Positions 28,727 through 37,838 of a stretch of 64,000 nt of DNA are shown in pieces; position 1 is the stretch's first letter, and every line of letters starts with the position of its first letter. The notes under the pieces were generated by a model. That model searched no databases and was not told where the DNA came from. It was given only the letters and a program-made list of their open reading frames with translations. A program made the translations under genes and the position numbers. Source of the stretch: an uncultured Mycoplasmatota bacterium (lineage in GTDB: Bacteria > Bacillota_I > Bacilli_A > RF39 > UBA660); NCBI GenBank assembly GCA_947165285.1, contig CAMUZS010000002.1, positions 182,377 through 246,376 of the forward strand, in the 5' to 3' direction.

Positions 28727-29176
28727 ATGAGTATATATATAGCATCAGATCATAGAGGAATTAAATTAAAAGAATTTTTAATTAATAAATTAAAAGAAAA
28801 TCATAATATAATTGTTTCTCAAATTCCAAATCAAGAAGAAGATGATTATCCAGATTTTGCATTTGATGTATGTTTAAATATGTCTAAGGAAAATGATTTT
28901 GCAATTTTAATTTGTGGAAATGGAATAGGAATTTCTATAGCTGCAAATAAAGTTAAAGGAATTAGATGTGCTAGAGTTGTATCTAAAGATGATGCAATAG
29001 CTTCTAGAGCGCATAATCATGCAAATTCTATATCAATTCCTGCTACTATTGATGAAGAAGAAGCATATGAAATATGTATGGCGTTTATAAATACAATACC
29101 ATCTAATGAAGATAGGCATGTAAGAAGAGTTAATAAAATTAAATTATTTGAAAATGGTGAATATAATGAATTATAA
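28727..29176 (+). CDS. rpiB: Ribose-5-phosphate isomerase B
   Basis: RpiB interconverts ribose 5-phosphate and ribulose 5-phosphate. The 149-residue protein has the N-terminal IASDHRGIKLKE, the anion-hole loop CGNGIGISIAANK and the catalytic HNHAN region (RAHNHANS). The active cysteine is in ILICGNGIG. The 3' end overlaps the DUF1146 gene by 11 bases. Confidence 0.94.
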   Translation: MSIYIASDHRGIKLKEFLINKLKENHNIIVSQIPNQEEDDYPDFAFDVCLNMSKENDFAILICGNGIGISIAANKVKGIRCARVVSKDDAIASRAHNHANSISIPATIDEEEAYEICMAFINTIPSNEDRHVRRVNKIKLFENGEYNEL

Positions 29177-29363
29177 ATTATATTTATATGTAATAATGAC
29201 TCTTTTAAGCACATATACTTTATCAGGTATTAATTTTGATAAATTTATGAAGAAAAATAAAATTATTGAAGCAAGAATATTAGTTATAATTATTAGTTTT
29301 ATCTTTGGGTATATATTAACAAATTTTATTAGTGATTTTATAAATATTGCTAGAATTAACTAG
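29166..29363 (+). CDS. DUF1146 (YwzB-like) membrane protein
   Basis: This 65-residue protein has two membrane segments and the linker SGINFDKFMKKNKIIEAR, with ISDFINIAR at the end, as in the DUF1146 family (Bacillus YwzB: KLEKFIKKGKVTQAR, then FLDYLNYSR). In Bacillus ywzB also lies close to murAA and spoIID, so order supports the call. Its start is inside rpiB; its function is unknown. Confidence 0.8.
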   Translation: MNYKLYLYVIMTLLSTYTLSGINFDKFMKKNKIIEARILVIIISFIFGYILTNFISDFINIARIN

Positions 29364-29370
29364 GAGGACT

Positions 29371-30282
29371 ATGAAAAACAAAATATTATTAATAGTAGTA
29401 ATATTGTTGTTACCTTTGGCATTGTTTTTAAATAACAATAAAGAAAATGATAATAACTTAACAACTGAAGATAATTATAAAAAAGAAAAATTAGATATTG
29501 AGGTATATCTAAATTACAATAATAAAGAATTAAAGTTAGATATAAATGATTATTTAATAGGAGTAGTTGGTATGGAAATGCCAGCTTCTTTTAATGATGA
29601 GGCATTAAAAGCTCAAGCAATAGCATCAAGATCATTTGCGTTATCAAATATGACTGATAATAAAATTGTTACTAACACGGTTTCACAAAGTTATGCTGAT
29701 AATGAAATATTAAAAGAAAAATGGGGTGTTAATTATGATACTTATTATAAAAAGATCAAAGATGCTGTAATGTCTACAGATGGTTTAGTTATGAAATATA
29801 ATAATAACATCATTAAATCTTATTATTTTTCAATGAGTAACGGAAAAACAGAAGATGTAAAAGAAGTATTTAATGAGGATTTACCATATTTAAAAAGTGT
29901 AGATTCTTCTTTTGAAGAAAACACTAAAAATTTTGAGGTTGAAACATCTTTTAACTATAAAAATTTTTGTGATTTATTATCTATTATTGATTGTTCATAT
30001 ATAAAAATCGATAATATAGAAAAAGATGATAGTGGAAGAATATCAAAAATAACAATAAATAATAAAGAATATTCTGGTATTAATATTAGAAAATTGTTAT
30101 CACTAAGGTCAACAGATTTTGAAATTAATATTAGTGATCAAAGTATAATTATAAAAACAAAGGGTTATGGACATGGCGTTGGAATGAGCCAATATGGTGC
30201 AAATTATTTAGCAAATATAGGAAAAAATTACGAAGAAATATTAAAATATTATTATAATGGAATTGATATTGAAAATTATTAG
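29371..30282 (+). CDS. spoIID: Stage II sporulation protein D (lytic transglycosylase)
   Basis: SpoIID cleaves peptidoglycan during forespore engulfment. The 303-residue protein has an N-terminal anchor (about 4-20), then YLIGVVGMEMPASFNDEALK with the predicted catalytic E69, AIASRSFAL, and the family end GYGHGVGMSQYGANYLA. AGGAGG lies 4 bases before the ATG at 29371, so the longer frame from 29347 is not the start. spoIIQ follows 47 bases on, the partner expected from Bacillus. Confidence 0.94.
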   Translation: MKNKILLIVVILLLPLALFLNNNKENDNNLTTEDNYKKEKLDIEVYLNYNNKELKLDINDYLIGVVGMEMPASFNDEALKAQAIASRSFALSNMTDNKIVTNTVSQSYADNEILKEKWGVNYDTYYKKIKDAVMSTDGLVMKYNNNIIKSYYFSMSNGKTEDVKEVFNEDLPYLKSVDSSFEENTKNFEVETSFNYKNFCDLLSIIDCSYIKIDNIEKDDSGRISKITINNKEYSGINIRKLLSLRSTDFEINISDQSIIIKTKGYGHGVGMSQYGANYLANIGKNYEEILKYYYNGIDIENY

Positions 30283-30329
30283 TATAAAAAAACAAAATAT
30301 GTTCACACTTTTAATAAGGAAGGTGGAAC

Positions 30330-30974
30330 ATGAAAATTAAAAGAATAAGATTAAGAGGTTATGTAATTCCAGCAATATGTATAATATTAGTAGGTGCAAT
30401 TTTTTATAGCAGCTATAAAGTATGGGAATTAGTCGAAGATGAAAAAAACAATGTAATTCCAACACATTATGTTAATAAATCATCAAGTGATATAATATTA
30501 CCAACTATTTCTGAATCAATTGAGATTATTAAGCCTTATACTGATGAAAGTGTAGAAAAAACAATTAATTATTATGATAAAGATTCGAATGAAAATGATC
30601 AACAATCAGCCTTAATATATTATGAAAATATATACATGCAGAACACTGGAATTATGTATACAAGTTCAAATCAATTTGATGTAGTATCAGTATTAGATGG
30701 AACAGTTAAAAATGTTAAAGAAGATCCTATTATGGGAAAAATAATAGAGATAGAGCATTCTCAAAATACTACTACTATTTATCAAAGTTTAAGCGAAACT
30801 AATGTAAGTGCAGGCCAAAAAATAAATCAAGGAGAAATAATAGGAAAAGCTGGTAATAATCAAATAGTTGAAAATAATAAATACGCATTACATTTTGAAG
30901 TATATAGAAATGGTGAATTAATAAATCCAGAAGATTTTTATAAGTTATCATATGAAGAAATAGTAAATGAATAA
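30330..30974 (+). CDS. spoIIQ: Stage II sporulation protein Q, degenerate LytM domain
   Basis: SpoIIQ is a forespore membrane protein that pairs with SpoIIIAH across the septum. The 214-residue protein has a basic N-terminus, one membrane segment (about 12-30), and a C-terminal LytM/M23-like fold (VVSVLDGTVKNV, GKIIEIEHSQN, INQGEIIGKAGN, YALHFEVYRNGELINPEDF). The metal-binding residues are largely lost, with only HFE in place of HxH, so it should not be a peptidase, like Bacillus SpoIIQ. Order spoIID-spoIIQ supports the name. Confidence 0.88.
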   Translation: MKIKRIRLRGYVIPAICIILVGAIFYSSYKVWELVEDEKNNVIPTHYVNKSSSDIILPTISESIEIIKPYTDESVEKTINYYDKDSNENDQQSALIYYENIYMQNTGIMYTSSNQFDVVSVLDGTVKNVKEDPIMGKIIEIEHSQNTTTIYQSLSETNVSAGQKINQGEIIGKAGNNQIVENNKYALHFEVYRNGELINPEDFYKLSYEEIVNE

Positions 30975-31449
30975 TATAAAATGTTATATTAATGATAATT
31001 ATATAGATATAAAAACAAATTTAAATAAATATCATATTAAATCTTCAAGTATAAAAAATGGAAATATTAATAATTGTAAATTATTTATAAAAGATATAAA
31101 AAAACAAAAGATATTTAATACAATAATATCTTGTAAAGTAATAATATATTTAAATAAAATAATTGAAGAAAAAGACTATATCTACTATACATATATATTT
31201 GAACAATTAAATTGCAATAAAGTATTATTAGAAGATACTACAAATCATTTTGAAGGACCAACTCTAATAGTAAATGATGAATACATATTGTTTTATAATG
31301 ATAAGTATTATATGTTTGATCCAATGTATTTAAATGAATATATAAATGTTTTTAATATACCTAATTTAAGAATATTATCTAATAAGAAAATAAAACATAA
31401 TAATAAATGCAAATATTATTATTATAATTCACAAAATATTGTATTTTAA
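30967..31449 (+). CDS. Orphan protein overlapping spoIIQ
   Basis: This 160-residue protein is not recognised. It overlaps the spoIIQ stop by 8 bases (ATGAATAA), so it is co-translated with spoIIQ and may share its regulation. It has no signal peptide, no clear membrane span, many Tyr, Asn, Ile and Lys residues, and a middle segment GPTLIVNDEYILFYNDKYYMFDP. Bacillus has spoIIID at this position, but there is no helix-turn-helix here. Confidence 0.6.
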   Translation: MNNIKCYINDNYIDIKTNLNKYHIKSSSIKNGNINNCKLFIKDIKKQKIFNTIISCKVIIYLNKIIEEKDYIYYTYIFEQLNCNKVLLEDTTNHFEGPTLIVNDEYILFYNDKYYMFDPMYLNEYINVFNIPNLRILSNKKIKHNNKCKYYYYNSQNIVF

Positions 31450-31475
31450 ACTATCATTATGATAGTTTTTTTTTT
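31448..31475 (+). terminator. Terminator after the spoIIQ unit
   Basis: AAACTATC (31448-31455) and GATAGTTT (31461-31468) pair across ATTAT, followed by a long T run. A TATAAT at 31486-31491 follows and probably starts rplI. Confidence 0.85.
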
Positions 31476-31519
31476 AATAATTTGATATAATATATGTTAC
31501 AGATCGGAGGTTATAAATT

Positions 31520-31960
31520 ATGAAAGTTATTTTACTCCAAGATGTAAAAAAACAAGGAAAAAAAGATGATATAATTGAAGTATCTGATGGATATGCAAAT
31601 AATTTTTTAATAAAAAATAAATTAGCTGTTCCAGCATCAACAAAAGCAAAAGAAATATTAAAAAATGAACAAGATAAAAGAAATTTAGAAGAAGAGTTAT
31701 TAATAGAAAAATGTAATAAAATAAAGAAAAATCTTTTAAATGAGAAAATAGAATTTATTGTAAAAACTGGAAAAGATGATAAAGTATTTGGAAATATTTC
31801 TATTAAGCAAATTAATACAAAATTACAAGAACTAGGATATAAAATAGATAAAAAATGTATTCATATTAAAAATCCAATAGATACTATTGGTACAACAGAA
31901 ATAGAAATAGAATTACATAAGAAGGTAATATTTAATATAAAAGTAACATTAAAAAAATAG
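31520..31960 (+). CDS. rplI: Ribosomal protein bL9
   Basis: This 146-residue protein has the N-terminal rRNA-binding domain ([21 protein letters not shown], then GYANNFLI), a long connecting helix, and the C-terminal domain. GGAGG lies upstream. rplI-dnaB is a conserved pair, with 9 bases between them here. Confidence 0.95.
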   Translation: MKVILLQDVKKQGKKDDIIEVSDGYANNFLIKNKLAVPASTKAKEILKNEQDKRNLEEELLIEKCNKIKKNLLNEKIEFIVKTGKDDKVFGNISIKQINTKLQELGYKIDKKCIHIKNPIDTIGTTEIEIELHKKVIFNIKVTLKK

Positions 31961-31969
31961 GAGGAAATT

Positions 31970-33319
31970 ATGCCAGCAAGAAAAATGCCACAAAATATAG
32001 AAGCAGAAATGTCTGCTTTAGGAGTAGCTTTTTTAGATAAAAATGCATTGAGTAAAATATGTGAAGAATTATCATCTGATATGTTTTATTCAGATCAAAA
32101 CAAAAAGATATATGAAGCATTAAAATCATTATATGAAACTAAAACTCCAGTAGATATTACTACAGTAACTGAAGAATTAGATAAGAAAAAGAATTTATCT
32201 GCAATTGGTGGATTAGAATATTTAAGTGATATTATAGATTCTGTGGCTACTGCAGCAAATTTAGATTATTATATTAATATTATTAAAGAAAAAGCTATAG
32301 TAAGGCATTTAATTCAAACTGCTGAAGAAATTGCAACTTCTGGATATGACGATTCTGATAATGTTACAGGTCTTTTAGATAATGCAGAAAGAGAAATTCT
32401 TAATGTTGTTAGATCAAGAAGTACTTCTGAATTTATACCAATTACTGAAGTATTAAAAAGAGCAAGAGAACAATTAGATTTTCTAGCTCAAAATAAATCA
32501 GCATTATCTGGTATTACTACTGGATTTAAAATATTAGATAAAGTAACATCTGGTTTTCATGAGGGTGAATTAATAATTATAGCTGCTCGTCCTGGTATGG
32601 GTAAAACAGCATTTTCATTAAACATGGCAACTCGTGCTGCTAAAAGTACTTCTAAAGCAGTTGCAATATTTAATTTAGAAATGACTTCTGAACAAGTTGT
32701 TAATAGAATGATTAGTGCACAGGGTGCAATTGAAGGAAGAAAATTACAAACTGGACAATTAATGCCAAATGATTGGAATAGATATAATGAAGCAGTATCA
32801 TCATTATCTGAAACAAATATATATATTGAAGATAATGCTTCAATAACAGCATCTGATATAAGAGCAAAATGTAGAAGATTAGCACAATCTCCTCAAGGTT
32901 TAGGACTAGTATTAATAGATTATCTCCAATTAGTAACAATGGGAGGTAAAAGACCTGATTCTAGACAACAAGAAGTACAAGAAATATCTAGATCACTAAA
33001 ATTAATGGCATTAGAATTAAAAGTTCCTGTTATTGCAATGGCGCAACTTTCACGTAATGCCGAAAAAAGAGATAAAAACGAACCAATGCTTGCTGATCTT
33101 AGAGAATCTGGTTCTATTGAACAAGATGCAGATATTGTAATGTTTATAAATAGAGAAGACTATTACAAATCAAAATCAGAAATTGGTGAAAACAACTCTT
33201 CTATAACAGATATAATAATAGCAAAACACAGAAAGGGTGGAGTTGGTAAATTTCAATTAATGTTTCAACCAAATATAATGAATTTTACTGAAATATCAAG
33301 AGAAAAGGAAAGTGAATAA
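31970..33319 (+). CDS. dnaB: Replicative DNA helicase (DnaB family)
   Basis: This is the hexameric helicase that drives the fork (called DnaC in B. subtilis). The 449-residue protein has the N-terminal collar domain beginning MPQNIEAEMSALGVAF, the RecA-like motor with Walker A ARPGMGKTA, Walker B LVLIDYLQL, and the C-terminal IAKHRKGGVG. No intein or insertion is seen. Confidence 0.96.
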   Translation: MPARKMPQNIEAEMSALGVAFLDKNALSKICEELSSDMFYSDQNKKIYEALKSLYETKTPVDITTVTEELDKKKNLSAIGGLEYLSDIIDSVATAANLDYYINIIKEKAIVRHLIQTAEEIATSGYDDSDNVTGLLDNAEREILNVVRSRSTSEFIPITEVLKRAREQLDFLAQNKSALSGITTGFKILDKVTSGFHEGELIIIAARPGMGKTAFSLNMATRAAKSTSKAVAIFNLEMTSEQVVNRMISAQGAIEGRKLQTGQLMPNDWNRYNEAVSSLSETNIYIEDNASITASDIRAKCRRLAQSPQGLGLVLIDYLQLVTMGGKRPDSRQQEVQEISRSLKLMALELKVPVIAMAQLSRNAEKRDKNEPMLADLRESGSIEQDADIVMFINREDYYKSKSEIGENNSSITDIIIAKHRKGGVGKFQLMFQPNIMNFTEISREKESE

Positions 33320-33321
33320 GA

Positions 33322-34830
33322 ATGAAAAGAAAAAAAATTACTGCTTTTATTATTACATTAATATCAGCAATATTTGTTTTTCTAGTGGGGTTTGCAAATA
33401 AAAATGATGAATTATTAAATACAAGATATAAAGTTTATTTAGATGGTAATGTAATAGGCATGATATCTGATACTAGCGACTTATACAAATTAATAAATGA
33501 AGAACAATCTAGTATAAAAAATGAATATAACGTTGATCAAGTATATCCACCTAAGGGTTTTGAAATAGAAAAGTATTTATCTTATAACAAGGATATTACA
33601 TCAGCAAGTGATATTTATGATAAAATAAAAAATTCTAAATCATTTACAGTAAAAGGATACGTAATAACAGTTTCTTCAAAATCAACAGAAAATGAAGAAG
33701 GAAAAGTTATATTTAGAGTAAATGTATTAAATAAATCAACATTTGAACAATCAATTCAAGATATAATTAAAACGTTTATTCCAGAAGATAAATATAAAGC
33801 ATATATGAATGATGAACAACAAGAAATTAAAGAAACAGGTTCTATAATAGAAAATATTTATTTTAAAGAAAATATTACTATAAAAGAAGCCTATATTAGT
33901 ACAGAGGAAAAAATATTTGTTAATAGTGATGATTTAACTAGATACTTAATATTTGGTGATGAAAATGCAAATAAAGATTATACAGTAAAAAAAGGTGACA
34001 CTATAGAAAGCATATCTGATGAAAATAAACTTAATACTAGTGAATTTTTAATAGCAAATCCAAAATTTACAAGCGCAAATAATATGTTAGCAATTGGTGA
34101 AAAAGTAAATGTTGCATTAATTAATCCAAAATTAACGCTTATATATGATACATATATTGTTGAAGATACAGAAGTAAAATATGAAACTGAAACAAAATAT
34201 GATAATTCTAAATCATCAAGTTATAAAAAAGTTGAACAACAAGGAAAAAACGGTATTCAAAGAGTTGCTAAAAGAACACAAGTTGTAAATGGTGCAGCTT
34301 CAGAAGGTGCTGTTATTGATAAAGAAAATACTTATATGATTAGAGATGTAGTTAATGAAATTGTTATAAAAGGAAATAAATCATATAATTATGGTTCTGC
34401 AAATATTGGTACATATTATGATGATGGTTCTAACTGGGCATGGCCAACAAATGTTCCATATACTCTTTCATCACCATTTGGATGGCGTTGGGGTTCTATG
34501 CATGTTGGACAAGATATAACTGGTACAGGATACGGATCTCCAATTTATTCTATAGGTGCAGGAACTGTTGTTTCTGCAGGATGGGGTGGAATGGTAGGAA
34601 ATTCTGCTGGTAATAATGTAGTAATTGAACATCCTAATGGATATTGGTCTGTATATGCTCATTTATCTGATGTATATGTAAGACCTGGTCAAACAGTAAG
34701 TAGAAAACAAAAAATAGGTGCTATGGGTAGAACTGGTGCTGCTACTGGAGTACACTTGCATTTAAGTGTATCAATAGGTAAACCATATGATGGAGGAAAA
34801 TGGATAGATCCTATGAAATTATTGAAATAA
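33322..34830 (+). CDS. Membrane-anchored M23 endopeptidase with LysM and G5 domains
   Basis: This 502-residue cell-wall enzyme has an N-terminal membrane segment (about 7-24), an unassigned region, a LysM-like domain (DYTVKKGDTIESIS), a G5-like domain (about 275-350), and a C-terminal M23 domain. The M23 metal ligands are intact: H394 and D398 in HVGQD, and H478/H480 in HLHLS. It should therefore cut peptidoglycan cross-bridges. It begins 2 bases after dnaB, just before walJ, where Bacillus carries the wal genes. Confidence 0.9.
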   Translation: MKRKKITAFIITLISAIFVFLVGFANKNDELLNTRYKVYLDGNVIGMISDTSDLYKLINEEQSSIKNEYNVDQVYPPKGFEIEKYLSYNKDITSASDIYDKIKNSKSFTVKGYVITVSSKSTENEEGKVIFRVNVLNKSTFEQSIQDIIKTFIPEDKYKAYMNDEQQEIKETGSIIENIYFKENITIKEAYISTEEKIFVNSDDLTRYLIFGDENANKDYTVKKGDTIESISDENKLNTSEFLIANPKFTSANNMLAIGEKVNVALINPKLTLIYDTYIVEDTEVKYETETKYDNSKSSSYKKVEQQGKNGIQRVAKRTQVVNGAASEGAVIDKENTYMIRDVVNEIVIKGNKSYNYGSANIGTYYDDGSNWAWPTNVPYTLSSPFGWRWGSMHVGQDITGTGYGSPIYSIGAGTVVSAGWGGMVGNSAGNNVVIEHPNGYWSVYAHLSDVYVRPGQTVSRKQKIGAMGRTGAATGVHLHLSVSIGKPYDGGKWIDPMKLLK

Positions 34831-34850
34831 CATACTTTAGTATGTTTTTT
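34829..34850 (+). terminator. Terminator after the M23 gene
   Basis: AACATAC (34829-34835) and GTATGTT (34840-34846) pair across a TTTA loop, then T. Confidence 0.8.
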
Positions 34851-34888
34851 CTATTTATATATGATAAAATATTAATGGAAGTGAAATA

Positions 34889-35662
34889 ATGAAAATATGT
34901 GTATTAGCAAGTGGTTCAGAAGGCAACTCAACTTATATTGAAACAAAAGATCATAAAATATTAATTGATCTTGGAATGAATACAAAATATATAAAAAATA
35001 AATTAGAGGAATTAAATCAATCTCCAAATGTTATAGATTCAGTTTTAATTTCCCATGTTCATAATGATCATATTAACGCATTGGAAAAATTTATATCTAA
35101 ATATGATCCTGATGTATATATGAGTAGAATAATGTATGAAGAATTACCAAGTGATTCTTCTATAAGAAAATATGATAATATAAAGTTTTATGATAAAGAC
35201 TTTTATATAGATAATATAAAAGTGGAATTAATTAAAACAAGTCACGATACAATGGATTCTAGAGGTTTTATAATAACAGATGATGATAAATCAGTAGTAT
35301 ATATTACAGATACAGGTTATTTAAATCAGAAATTTTTTAATAAGCTAAAAAATAAAAATGTATATTTATTTGAATCTAATCATGATATAGAGTTATTAAT
35401 TAATGGTAAGTATCCTAAATGGTTAAAGGATAGAGTAGTTGGACCATATGGTCATCTTTCAAATAAGGACTCATCTATTTACTTAACTAAATTAATAGGT
35501 GATAATACACAAAAAATAGTTTTAATGCATTTAAGTCAACATAATAATACAGAAAGTATTGCATTAAATACTATAAATGAAATATTTAATGAATATAATA
35601 TAAAATTTAATAATATAACATGTGCAAAACAAAAAGAAAAGTCAGAGGAAATAATAATATGA
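34889..35662 (+). CDS. walJ: WalJ/YycJ metallo-beta-lactamase-fold protein
   Basis: This 257-residue protein is a metallo-beta-lactamase-fold hydrolase of the WalJ/YycJ group, linked to DNA processing or cell-wall cycle timing. It has MKICVLASGSEGNSTYIE at the start, the metal motif SHVHNDHINALEK (a variant of HxHxDH), H in KTSHDTMDSRGF, D in ITDTGY, and late His in HLS. Its stop overlaps the rlmH start as ATGA. The walJ-rlmH vicinity is conserved, although no walRK is present here. Confidence 0.9.
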   Translation: MKICVLASGSEGNSTYIETKDHKILIDLGMNTKYIKNKLEELNQSPNVIDSVLISHVHNDHINALEKFISKYDPDVYMSRIMYEELPSDSSIRKYDNIKFYDKDFYIDNIKVELIKTSHDTMDSRGFIITDDDKSVVYITDTGYLNQKFFNKLKNKNVYLFESNHDIELLINGKYPKWLKDRVVGPYGHLSNKDSSIYLTKLIGDNTQKIVLMHLSQHNNTESIALNTINEIFNEYNIKFNNITCAKQKEKSEEIII

Positions 35663-36096
35663 TAAATATAATATGTATGGGAAAAATAAAAGAAAAATAT
35701 TTACAAGAACTAATTAATGATTATAAAACTAGAATATCTAAATATCATAAAATTAACATAATTGAATTAAATGATTCATCCGATATTGAAAAAGAATCTA
35801 ATGAAATAATGAAATATATAAAACCAAATGATTATGTTATTTCATTAGCAATTGAGGGAAAAGAGCTTTCATCTGAAGAATTTGCAACACATATTAATAA
35901 TATTTTTAATCATCATTCAACAATAGATTTTATAATAGGACAATCTTTAGGTTTATCAGAAAGTATAAAAGAAAAGTCTAACTTATTATTATCTTTTTCT
36001 AAATTTACATTTCCTCATGGATTATTTAGGGGAGTGCTATTAGAACAAATCTATAGATCTTTTAAAATAAATAATAATGAAACATATCATAAATAA
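35659..36096 (+). CDS. rlmH: 23S rRNA pseudouridine1915 N3-methyltransferase
   Basis: RlmH methylates pseudouridine 1915 in helix 69. The 145-residue protein begins MINIICMGKIKEKYL and ends with the SPOUT knot signature FPHGLFRGVLLEQIYRSF then YHK. The longer frame from 35620 is antisense to nothing but adds no homology; AGAGGAA lies before the ATG at 35659. Confidence 0.95.
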   Translation: MINIICMGKIKEKYLQELINDYKTRISKYHKINIIELNDSSDIEKESNEIMKYIKPNDYVISLAIEGKELSSEEFATHINNIFNHHSTIDFIIGQSLGLSESIKEKSNLLLSFSKFTFPHGLFRGVLLEQIYRSFKINNNETYHK

Positions 36097-36106
36097 TGTT
36101 ATTTAC

Positions 36107-36133
36107 ATATCTCTGTTAAGAGATATTTTTTTT
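36107..36133 (+). terminator. Terminator after rlmH
   Basis: ATATCTCT (36107-36114) and AGAGATAT (36119-36126) pair with a GTTA loop, then T. Confidence 0.85.
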
Positions 36134-36192
36134 GTATAAATTGACAAATTATTTCTCAATATAAACATAGAATTTATTGTGGAGGGAATAAT

Positions 36193-37791
36193 ATGGAAGA
36201 ATTAGAAAAAATACTAAAAAGATCAGAATACGAAAGGGATTTATTAAAACATCCTTATGTTGGAACAGAACATTTAATGCTTTCAATTCTATCACAAGAT
36301 AATGATCTTACTAATAGATTAAAAAATAATAAATTAACTTACAATAAATTTAGAAAGAAATTAAAAGAAATAATTGGTATGGGTAGTAATAAATCTCCTT
36401 ACATTCTTTATACTCCTATGCTTAGGAAAGTATTAAATAATGCAGAAATAAAATCTAATAATAAAATTGATTCTAATTGTTTATTCTCATCATTATTAGA
36501 AGCAAAAGAAGGAATAGCATATAGGATACTTGAAGAAATGAATATAGATATAGATAAATTAAAAGTAAACACATCATTATTTATGGAAGTAGATGAGGAT
36601 AATATTATTTCAAATAGAGAAAAAGAAATTCAACAAATTTTTCAAATATTAATGAGAAAAAATAAGTGTAATCCTTTATTAATAGGAGAAGCAGGTGTTG
36701 GTAAAACAGCAATTGTTGAAGAAATACAAAAAAGATTAAATAAAAATGATGTTCCAAAAGAATTACTTAATTATAATATATTAAATATTGATTTAAGTTC
36801 TATAGTTGCAGGAACTAAATATCGAGGAGATTTTGAAGAAAAAATTAATAATTTGTTAAAAAGTGTAGAAAGTGAAAAAATAATTTTATTTATCGATGAA
36901 ATTCATACTTTAGTTCATGCTGGAGGTGCAGAAGGAGCTATTTCTGCTGGAGATATTATTAAACCATATTTATCGCGTGGTAATATTAAATGTATAGGTG
37001 CAACAACTTTATATGAATATCATAAATATTTTGAGATAGATTCTGCACTTAATAGAAGATTTCAAAAAGTTATAATATCAGAACCTGATTATTATAAAAC
37101 TGTAGATATTTTAAATAAATTAAAAAAATCCTATGAAAAATACCATAATGTAAGTATAAATGATAATTTAATTAATGAAATTGTTAGTATTGCAAACAAA
37201 TATATTACAAATAAAAATAATCCAGATAAATCAATAGAATTATTAGATTCATGTTGTACTAATGCAAGATATAATGAATGTAATATTGTAGATATAAATA
37301 ATCTTTATAATGTATTTGAATATAAATTTAATATAAATATAAAAAATAAAAAAATAAAAGATATATTAGATAATAAATTAGTTATTTTATCAAGTTATGA
37401 CAATATATTAAGAATAAATAATATAAATAACAATATTATATCTATAAATGGAGAAAACTATAATAATAGTGATGACTTAAATGAGTTATTAGGTAATCCA
37501 TTATTTATAAATAGCGATTATATACTAAAAAATGTTTTTGATAACCCTGTAGGAATACTTACTATAATTAATTATGAAAATAATAGTTATATAAAAGATA
37601 TTATTAATAATATAATTTCTAAAAGAAAAATTATAAATAATTATGGTCAAATTATAGATTTATCTAATTATATTATAATTATGGAAGAATCAAATGATAA
37701 TTGTTTAGGATTTATTTCAAGTTCAAAATATGATATTTTAAATAAACAATTTATTAAATTAGATGAAACTAAACTTTTACAGTGCATTTAA
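36193..37791 (+). CDS. ClpC-like AAA protein with a degenerate second ATPase module
   Basis: ClpC-type unfoldases carry an N-domain and two AAA modules. This 532-residue protein has the Clp N-domain (about 1-130, YVGTEHLMLSIL), a complete D1 with Walker A GEAGVGKTA (165-173), pore-region GTKYRGDFEEK, Walker B ILFIDEIH and GATTLYEY. D2 (about 370-532) is recognisable only by traces such as NYGQIIDLSNYIIIMEESN, and has lost its Walker A and ClpP-binding loop. ClpC is normally about 810 residues. It may be an ATPase or chaperone without protease. A TTGACA (36141) lies upstream. Confidence 0.85.
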   Translation: MEELEKILKRSEYERDLLKHPYVGTEHLMLSILSQDNDLTNRLKNNKLTYNKFRKKLKEIIGMGSNKSPYILYTPMLRKVLNNAEIKSNNKIDSNCLFSSLLEAKEGIAYRILEEMNIDIDKLKVNTSLFMEVDEDNIISNREKEIQQIFQILMRKNKCNPLLIGEAGVGKTAIVEEIQKRLNKNDVPKELLNYNILNIDLSSIVAGTKYRGDFEEKINNLLKSVESEKIILFIDEIHTLVHAGGAEGAISAGDIIKPYLSRGNIKCIGATTLYEYHKYFEIDSALNRRFQKVIISEPDYYKTVDILNKLKKSYEKYHNVSINDNLINEIVSIANKYITNKNNPDKSIELLDSCCTNARYNECNIVDINNLYNVFEYKFNINIKNKKIKDILDNKLVILSSYDNILRINNINNNIISINGENYNNSDDLNELLGNPLFINSDYILKNVFDNPVGILTIINYENNSYIKDIINNIISKRKIINNYGQIIDLSNYIIIMEESNDNCLGFISSSKYDILNKQFIKLDETKLLQCI

Positions 37792-37838
37792 ATAGAATAA
37801 TATTTGATTCATAACATATCATAATAATAGGTGATAAA

